Positions 5,677 through 10,186 of a DNA stretch of 10,186 bases are shown piece after piece (positions within the stretch are counted from its first letter, which is position 1; each line of letters starts with the position of its first letter). The notes under the pieces were generated by a model, which worked only from the letters and a program-made list of their open reading frames with translations, was not told the DNA's origin and made no database searches. The stretch comes from Chloroflexota bacterium (lineage in GTDB: Bacteria; Chloroflexota; Anaerolineae; Aggregatilineales; Aggregatilineaceae). Location of the stretch: contig JACRBK010000053.1 in NCBI GenBank assembly GCA_016234525.1, positions 1 to 10,186 of the forward strand. Reading direction: 5' to 3'. Both the position numbers and the translations under genes were made by a program.

Positions 5677-7191
5677 ATGTTATCTCTTCGCCTGTCACGT
5701 TTGATCGTTACGGCTCTCGTAGTGGCTCTGGTAGCGGCCTTTGTTCCCATGCTTCATCACGCCGACGCTGCTGGGGGGGGTGTTATTGCCTACGGTGAAG
5801 CTGGCACGGGCCAGATCACCAACAAGACCTATTTTGAACTCTGGCAGTTCGATGGTCAAAAAGGGGATCGTGTACAGATTCTTATGGAAGGGGATGGCAG
5901 CCTCGATCCCTATATGGGTCTGCTCGATGGGGCTTCGGAAGAAGTGTTAGCCGAAGATGACGACAGCGGCGGCAACAGCAACGCCTATATCGAAACCACA
6001 CTGACCACTACCGGCACGTTTATCATCGTTGCAACACGCTACGGTTTTGATACCGGGACCACCCAGGGCGCATATAACTTGGGGTTGGTAGGCAGCGGCG
6101 GCCCGCAGAATGTCAACACGACGACCACCACTGCCGCCGGTCAGCCGGAAGAACTCAGCCCTGGCGTTTTTCTGATGGGCGAACTGCCGATGGCGACCGA
6201 AGTCGCGGGCACGATTGATAACAGCGCCTACGCGCAAATCTATACGATGCAGTTGGAAGCGGGCACCGATCTGGTCGTGGGCATGTTCGCCAGCAACAGC
6301 ACGCTCGACGCCTACATCATTTTCGCCAACGAAGCCGGGGATGTGCTGGCCGAAGATAATAACAGCGGCCTGGACGTAGGCGGCTCGAAGACAGACGCTT
6401 TCCTGCGCCTGACCATTCCCGAAAGCGGACTCTATCTGGTCGCGGCGACGCGGGCGGGTGTTGATACCGGCAAATCGACGGGTGAGTATGTGGTGATTGC
6501 GGGCATCCCTGAAGAAGAAGGCACGCCCGAACAGCCTACCCAGCCCGAATCGGATATGCCCGCGGGCGTAGAATCGATGGGTGATCTCGCCGTTGGTGTC
6601 GAAGCGAGCGGCAGCATCTCCGATCAGAGTTTTGTCCACCTGTATGCCTTCGAAGGTCAGGCGGGCGATCAGGTGACGATCACCATGACGGGTGACGCGG
6701 GCCTGGATGCCTACCTGGGCTTGATCGACCCCAACGAAGAAGTTGTCGCGGAAGATGACGACAGCGGCGGCGGCATGAATGCGCAAATCTCGATCCGCCT
6801 GCCCGAAAGCGGTTTCTACGTCATCGTGGCGACGCGCAACGGTATTGACCAAGGGGATACCGCCGGAAGTTATACCCTGGTGGTGAACGACGGAACACCA
6901 GAAGCCCCGACGGGTGCGAGCGGCATAGGCGGCTTTGGTGGCCTGCCAGGTCGTTCGTTCGAGTTCGAGGACAGCACCTTCTTCCTGCGCGGCTTTGGGC
7001 GCTCGTCCAGCCCGGACAAAAACACCCCGCTGGAAGCCTTCTTCCAGGGTGATCAGTCTGAGCAACTGCCGGGCCGCAGCTTCGAATTGGGCAATAACGA
7101 GAGTTTCTATCTGAGCGGCTTCGGCAAAAGCGAAGACCCGACCAAAGCCACCCCGCTGCAATCGTATCTGTCCGGCTACCTGGGACAGTAA
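5677..7191 (+). CDS. secreted protein with three PPC domains and two C-terminal repeats
   Basis: The product is 504 aa. Residues 1-31 form a signal peptide (Arg-containing start, hydrophobic 9-24, likely cut after A29-D30-A31). Three PPC-type (bacterial pre-peptidase C-terminal) beta-sandwich domains follow at about 36-138, 175-276 and 308-404. Each has a L/LDxYxGLxD-like strand and a 'AEDDDSGG'-like acidic turn (93-99, 225-231, 358-365), which may bind calcium, and ends with a 'G.YxVxATRxGxDxG' segment. Linkers are TTTTTAAG and an EEEGTPEQPTQPE stretch. The tail has two similar units, 423-458 and 464-500, sharing LPGRSFE, then F.L.GFG, then KxTPL; I do not recognise this repeat. No protease domain is present, so it is a stand-alone PPC protein, exported and probably at the cell surface. 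ATG 5677 is chosen over TTG 5602 because of GGGAGGAAAA 7 nt before it and the signal peptide at that start. It ends at a clear terminator. Confidence 0.88.
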   Translation: MLSLRLSRLIVTALVVALVAAFVPMLHHADAAGGGVIAYGEAGTGQITNKTYFELWQFDGQKGDRVQILMEGDGSLDPYMGLLDGASEEVLAEDDDSGGNSNAYIETTLTTTGTFIIVATRYGFDTGTTQGAYNLGLVGSGGPQNVNTTTTTAAGQPEELSPGVFLMGELPMATEVAGTIDNSAYAQIYTMQLEAGTDLVVGMFASNSTLDAYIIFANEAGDVLAEDNNSGLDVGGSKTDAFLRLTIPESGLYLVAATRAGVDTGKSTGEYVVIAGIPEEEGTPEQPTQPESDMPAGVESMGDLAVGVEASGSISDQSFVHLYAFEGQAGDQVTITMTGDAGLDAYLGLIDPNEEVVAEDDDSGGGMNAQISIRLPESGFYVIVATRNGIDQGDTAGSYTLVVNDGTPEAPTGASGIGGFGGLPGRSFEFEDSTFFLRGFGRSSSPDKNTPLEAFFQGDQSEQLPGRSFELGNNESFYLSGFGKSEDPTKATPLQSYLSGYLGQ

Positions 7192-7193
7192 GC

Positions 7194-7210
7194 AGCGATC
7201 AGCGATCAGT
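7194..7210. repeat. AGCGATC heptamer repeat
   Basis: AGCGATC at 7194-7200 and 7201-7207 is followed by AGT. It begins 3 nt after the stop codon of the PPC gene. It is the same unit type as the array at 7755-7787, on the opposite strand. Confidence 0.6.
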
Positions 7211-7240
7211 CTGTAGGGCGGGGCTTGCCTCGCCCTACAG
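7211..7240. repeat. module C repeat as a perfect 10-bp hairpin
   Basis: CTGTAGGGCG (7211-7220) pairs exactly with CGCCCTACAG (7231-7240) around a 10-nt loop containing GGCTTGCC. It shares GTAGGG...GCTTGCC...CGCCC with the copy at 3575-3598. There is no T-tract, so it looks like a repeat and not a terminator. Confidence 0.75.
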
Positions 7241-7247
7241 CAAACAC

Positions 7248-7281
7248 AAGGGGCGCGGCGCGATGCTGCGCCCCTTTGTTT
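7248..7281 (+). terminator. intrinsic terminator of the PPC gene
   Basis: AAGGGGCGC (7248-7256) pairs perfectly with GCGCCCCTT (7268-7276), followed by TGTTT. It lies 57 nt after the stop codon of the PPC gene. Confidence 0.7.
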
Positions 7282-7362
7282 ACCCCTATCCCCCCGCCCA
7301 TAATAGGAGAATTTCCCCTCTCCACCAGCAAAGCGCAGTGGGGAGGGGATTAAGGGGTAGGG
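7279..7362. repeat. hybrid A/B palindromic repeat
   Basis: It begins like module B (TTTACCCCTATCCCCCCGCCC) and continues into an 11-bp hairpin, CCCCTCTCCAC with GTGGGGAGGGG, around CAGCAAAGCGCA. It ends GGGGATTAAGGGGTAGGG, which mirrors its start, so the whole 84-nt unit can fold back on itself. It overlaps the T-tail of the terminator. Confidence 0.75.
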
Positions 7363-7400
7363 CTAATCGACAAACATAATCCAGATGAGTTATTTCCTTA

Positions 7401-7730
7401 TTATTGCCCGTTTTCTGGCTGTTCGATCTGCGCCAGAACCTTTTTCCAGGCTTCGATTTCAATCGTCAGCAGTTCTTCGACTTTTTCTTCCTCAGTCAGT
7501 CCGCGTTGTTGCATTTCAGCCAAAGGCGCTGCTAATGACCATTCCCAACCACGCTCAGCCAGTGCTTCTTTGTAGAAACTGGTGGGAACGCCCATCGCGC
7601 TTAGCATTTCAAGCGCCAACCGGAAGCCATCAAGAAAACCGGATGCCTGATTCTGCCGCATATACAAACCCGGTCGCTGGCGAACGCCGCCCAACACATT
7701 GATGATCTGTTGAACTTGTTCCTTATTCAT
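7401..7730 (-). CDS. small protein of unknown function
   Basis: The product is 109 aa and soluble, with no signal peptide or membrane segment. It starts MNKEQVQQIINVLGGVRQRPGLY (1-23), has FLDGFRLALEML (32-43), GWEWS (61-65), and a long acidic, helical C-terminus (about 76-103, TEEEKVEELLTIEIEAWKKV). 'RxRPGLY...FLDGF' resembles a motif I associate with small uncharacterised bacterial proteins, but I cannot name a family. ATG 7730 is preceded by GCGAGGG. The frame stays open to 7844, but the extra 38 residues would translate the heptamer repeat and the 3' end of the thiolase gene, so they are excluded. It lies 65 nt downstream of the thiolase stop on the same strand and may share its transcript. 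Confidence 0.75.
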   Translation of the reverse strand: MNKEQVQQIINVLGGVRQRPGLYMRQNQASGFLDGFRLALEMLSAMGVPTSFYKEALAERGWEWSLAAPLAEMQQRGLTEEEKVEELLTIEIEAWKKVLAQIEQPENGQ

Positions 7731-7754
7731 CGGCCCTCGCCCTATCCCGCTTTT

Positions 7755-7787
7755 CGCTGACCGCTGACGGCTGATCGCTGACCGCTG
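7755..7787 (-). repeat. heptamer tandem array (CGCTGAC)
   Basis: Units are CGCTGAC (7755), CGCTGAC (7762), GGCTGAT (7769), CGCTGAC (7776) and a partial CGCTG (7783). It fills most of the gap between the thiolase gene and the small gene, and resembles the arrays at 21-44 and 7194-7210. Confidence 0.75.
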
Positions 7788-7795
7788 CTCTCCCC

Positions 7796-8974
7796 CTACA
7801 CCCGCTCGAAGATGCCCGCCGCGCCCTGCCCACCGCCGATGCACATCGTCACCATGCCATAATGCGCTTCACGGCGGTGCAGTTCGTGGATCAACTGAAC
7901 GGTCAGCTTGGCCCCCGTGCAGCCGAGCGGATGGCCGAGCGCAATCGCCCCGCCGTTAACATTCACCGCATCGGGATTCATATCGAGCGCGCGCATGACG
8001 GCTAAGGACTGCGCCGCGAACGCCTCGTTGAGTTCGATCAAGTCCATATCTGCCAGCCTCAGCCCGCAGCGTTTGAGCGCACGCGGCACAGCCTCTACCG
8101 GCCCGATTCCCATAATCTGCGGGGGAACACCCGCCACATTAAAGCCGACAAACCGCGCCCACGGACGCAGCCCCAACTGCGCGGCAGTTCCCGCTTCCAT
8201 CACGATCACGGCGGCGGCCCCATCGCTGAGCGGGCTGGAATTGCCGGGCGTGACCGTGCCTTTCTGTTTGAAGACCGGCTTGAGCTTTGCCAGCGCGTCG
8301 AGGGTGGTATCGCGGCGCAGATGTTCGTCCTGATCGAGCGTGACGATCTCGGCGTGGCGTTGGCCGTTTACCAGCGACACCTGCTCGAATGTCACCGGGG
8401 TGATCTCCTGGGCGAACTTGCCCGCATCAGTCGCGGCGGCGGCTTTTTGATGGCTGGCATAGGCAAACTGATCTTGATCGGCGCGGCTAATCTGGTATTG
8501 ATCGGCGACGTGTTCGGCGGTCAGCCCCATGCCCATATATATTTCCGGCTGATCAGTGGTGGCGTTATAGTGCGGACTGAGGCGAAAACCCGTCATCGGA
8601 ACCAGCGACATCGTTTCTACGCCGCCCGCGATGATCACATCCGCGCCGTTCGCGATGATCCGTTCCGCCGCCAGCGCGATGCTTTGCAGCCCGCTCGAAC
8701 AGAAACGATTGATCGTCATGGCGGGCACACTCACCGGCAGACCGGCGCACAGCCCTACCGGGCGGGCCAGATTGAGGCCCTGCGATCCTTCGGGCATCGC
8801 GCAACCGAGGATCAAATCATCGACCTGCGCCGGGTCGAGTTGGGCCTCGGTCTGGCGCAGCACGTCGCGCAGCACAGCAACGATCAGGTCTTCGGGGCGG
8901 GTGGTACGCGACGCGCCCTTTTTTGCACGTCCAACCGCCGTGCGCGCCATAGCGACAATCACAGCCTCTCGCAT
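7796..8974 (-). CDS. thiolase (acetyl-CoA acyltransferase)
   Basis: The product is 392 aa, the normal length for thiolase I/II enzymes, which either cleave 3-ketoacyl-CoA with CoA (fatty-acid oxidation) or condense two acetyl-CoA. The catalytic set is complete: nucleophile C92 in NRFCSSGLQ, H348 in GHPLGCTG, and C378 in MCIGGGQG, at spacings matching the classic enzymes. LNEAFAAQ (thiolase NEAF motif) is also present. Sequence alone does not separate the degradative (FadA-like) from the biosynthetic (PhaA/AtoB-like) role, so no symbol is given; no acyl-CoA dehydrogenase or hydratase gene is near in this window. ATG 8974 is chosen over the in-frame ATG 8992 because the latter would place the strong ribosome binding site GGAGGGAGAG (8990-8981) inside the coding region. 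The gene lies 69 nt downstream of the kinase gene on the same strand. Confidence 0.95.
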   Translation of the reverse strand: MREAVIVAMARTAVGRAKKGASRTTRPEDLIVAVLRDVLRQTEAQLDPAQVDDLILGCAMPEGSQGLNLARPVGLCAGLPVSVPAMTINRFCSSGLQSIALAAERIIANGADVIIAGGVETMSLVPMTGFRLSPHYNATTDQPEIYMGMGLTAEHVADQYQISRADQDQFAYASHQKAAAATDAGKFAQEITPVTFEQVSLVNGQRHAEIVTLDQDEHLRRDTTLDALAKLKPVFKQKGTVTPGNSSPLSDGAAAVIVMEAGTAAQLGLRPWARFVGFNVAGVPPQIMGIGPVEAVPRALKRCGLRLADMDLIELNEAFAAQSLAVMRALDMNPDAVNVNGGAIALGHPLGCTGAKLTVQLIHELHRREAHYGMVTMCIGGGQGAAGIFERV

Positions 8975-9000
8975 GGTTTTCTCTCCCTCCATACAGGACG

Positions 9001-9025
9001 CAGCGGCGCCGCGCCCCTACAAAAA
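9001..9025 (-). repeat. module C repeat between kinase and thiolase
   Basis: On the minus strand it reads GTTTTTGTAGGGGCGCGGCG then CCGCTG. It shares the TTTTGTAGGGGCGC start of the 3571-3598 copy and the GCGGCGCCGC palindrome of the 3673-3699 copy. Confidence 0.65.
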
Positions 9026-9043
9026 CAATCGACGAATAGAGAG

Positions 9044-10186
9044 TTAACTTCTGACCAGATTCAACCGCACAGTAAACACACTGCCTCGATCTAACTCGCT
9101 CTGCACCTCGATCTGTCCGCCGTGCAGGTTGACAATCTCTTTGGCAATCGTCAGCCCCAGCCCGGTCCCGACGGCGATTTCTTCGCGGCCCCGGAAGAAC
9201 GGATCAAACACCCGATCTACCATGTGCGGCGGGATGCCGATGCCGGTATCGGAGATGTTCAGCACCGCCTGTTCAGGCATTTCGGGGTTATCGGTACGCA
9301 GTTCAACACGAATTTGACCGCCGGACGGCGTGTAATTGATCGCATTGGTCACCAGATTGGTGATCACCTGGATGATACGCGGCGGATCGACCAGGCAGTG
9401 CAGTGGGGAGGCAGGCAGATCGGTCACCAGGGTCACGTTCTTACGCTCCGCTTCAGCCGTCTGGACCGCGACCACGTCGTTTATCAGGTCTTGCAGCGCC
9501 ATTTTGCGGGGATGCAGCACAATCACGCCGCGCTCAAAACGTGACACGTCCAACAGGTTTTCGACCAGTTCGGCCATGTTGTTCGTCACATGATTTAATA
9601 CGTTCAAGTGCTGGTCAAATTTTTCCGGCTGGCGTTTTAACAGGTACAGCCTCGTCTTAAAATTCGTCAAGGGGGTGCGCAGTTCGTGTGAAGCGCTGGC
9701 GATAAACCGATCCTTTTGATCGCGCAGGGCTTTTTCCTGGCTGATGTCGCGGATCACCGTCACCGCGCCCACCGCTGCCCCACCCGGTTCGCGTACCGGC
9801 GTCGCGGTCAGGCTGGCTTCAAACTCGCTGCCATCTTTACGCCGCAGCCGCAGTTCGCCCTGCCAGATACTCATCCGGTCTACTGAGTCGAAAATACGCC
9901 GTGTGATCAACGCACGCTGCCCATCATCATATTTGCTGCTGAGCAGCGTGTTCAAATAGCCGGTCAGATCGGGCTGCACATAGCCGGTTAACCGGGTCAG
10001 CGCCCGGTTGATAAAATTGATCTGGAGTTTTTCATCATACATCACCCCTTCACTGATCGAATCCAGGATGGTTTGAAGCTGCGCCCGCTGCTGCTCTAGT
10101 TCGGCGGTGCGTTCGATCACCTGCTGCGTCAAACGCTCGGCAGAACGCTGAATCTCCGCGAAAAACTGGGCATTACGCAGCGCCAC
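9044..10186 (-). CDS. PAS-domain sensor histidine kinase (5' end outside window)
   Basis: The visible 380 residues are the C-terminal part of a histidine kinase. Residues 1-12 (MALRNAQFFAEI) look like the last helix of a GAF domain ('ALRNAQ...'), so the reading frame very probably continues past the window edge and the GTG at 10186 is not the true start. A coiled segment (about 12-38) leads to a PAS domain (about 36-150, ending 'GAVTVIRDISQEK'). The H-box is FIASASHELRTPL with H167 as the phosphorylated residue. The ATP-binding domain has the N-box NLVTNAINY (277-285), G1 DTGIGIP (313-319), F-box FDPFF (327-331) and G2 GTGLGL (340-345). No receiver domain follows; the protein ends soon after the ATPase core. 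The partner response regulator is not in the window. The visible part has no membrane segment, so it may be a soluble GAF/PAS sensor (inference). Confidence 0.93.
   Translation of the reverse strand: MALRNAQFFAEIQRSAERLTQQVIERTAELEQQRAQLQTILDSISEGVMYDEKLQINFINRALTRLTGYVQPDLTGYLNTLLSSKYDDGQRALITRRIFDSVDRMSIWQGELRLRRKDGSEFEASLTATPVREPGGAAVGAVTVIRDISQEKALRDQKDRFIASASHELRTPLTNFKTRLYLLKRQPEKFDQHLNVLNHVTNNMAELVENLLDVSRFERGVIVLHPRKMALQDLINDVVAVQTAEAERKNVTLVTDLPASPLHCLVDPPRIIQVITNLVTNAINYTPSGGQIRVELRTDNPEMPEQAVLNISDTGIGIPPHMVDRVFDPFFRGREEIAVGTGLGLTIAKEIVNLHGGQIEVQSELDRGSVFTVRLNLVRS

Noticed and set aside
5947..7161. 404-aa open frame on the minus strand opposite the PPC gene
   Set aside because: Its composition is an echo of the plus-strand codons (Arg/Ala/Phe/His rich), with no motif or ribosome binding site, and the plus strand has a signal peptide and clear domains.
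7731..7844. 38-residue N-terminal extension of the small 109-aa protein
   Set aside because: It reads through the heptamer array and the 3' end of the thiolase gene; ATG 7730 is the natural start.
8321..9094. 257-aa plus-strand frame opposite the thiolase
   Set aside because: It is a shadow of the thiolase gene, which has all catalytic motifs in register.

Overview
The window reads as chromosomal DNA from a GC-rich bacterium, most likely a member of the Chloroflexota (Anaerolineae-like). Four things suggest this: a T-box leader in front of a threonyl-tRNA synthetase without a TGS domain, a secreted protein with three PPC domains, a 'VPIYPNA' single-pass membrane protein, and gaps filled with GC-rich palindromic repeats. 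The assignment is inference from style; there is no rRNA or other marker in the window.

Layout. 1-466: intergenic DNA with heptamer and palindromic repeats. 467-1315 (+): NYN-domain protein (putative RNase or RNA-binding protein) with a six-residue-repeat linker and a C-terminal OST-HTH/LOTUS domain. 1362-1682: promoter and complete T-box riboswitch with terminator. 1683-3503 (+): thrS. 3504-3864: repeat-rich gap. 3865-4284 (-): small membrane-anchored protein. 4361-5374 (-): zinc-finger protein resembling CoiA. 5375-5676: divergent promoter region with tandem half-sites. 5677-7191 (+): secreted triple-PPC protein with two unfamiliar C-terminal repeats, then a terminator. 7401-7730 (-): small unknown protein. 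7796-8974 (-): thiolase. 9044-10186 (-): PAS histidine kinase, cut by the window end.

How it fits together. The best-supported regulatory unit is T-box-thrS: uncharged tRNA-Thr should favour an antiterminator that uses the left arm of the intrinsic terminator. The kinase, thiolase and small gene run in one direction with short gaps, so co-transcription is possible, but their functions do not obviously connect. The CoiA-like gene and the membrane-protein gene may also be co-transcribed; a repeat copy sits between them and seems to supply the second gene's ribosome binding site. The gaps hold a mosaic of three recurring repeat modules, called A, B and C here, plus a heptamer repeat. I see no phage, transposase, CRISPR array or tRNA/rRNA gene. 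Nothing here is a clear new multi-gene system. The most distinctive items are the repeat mosaic (including its ribosome-binding-site contribution), the C-terminal repeats of the PPC protein, the CoiA-like protein with an altered nuclease-like core, and the Pho-box-like tandem repeat.
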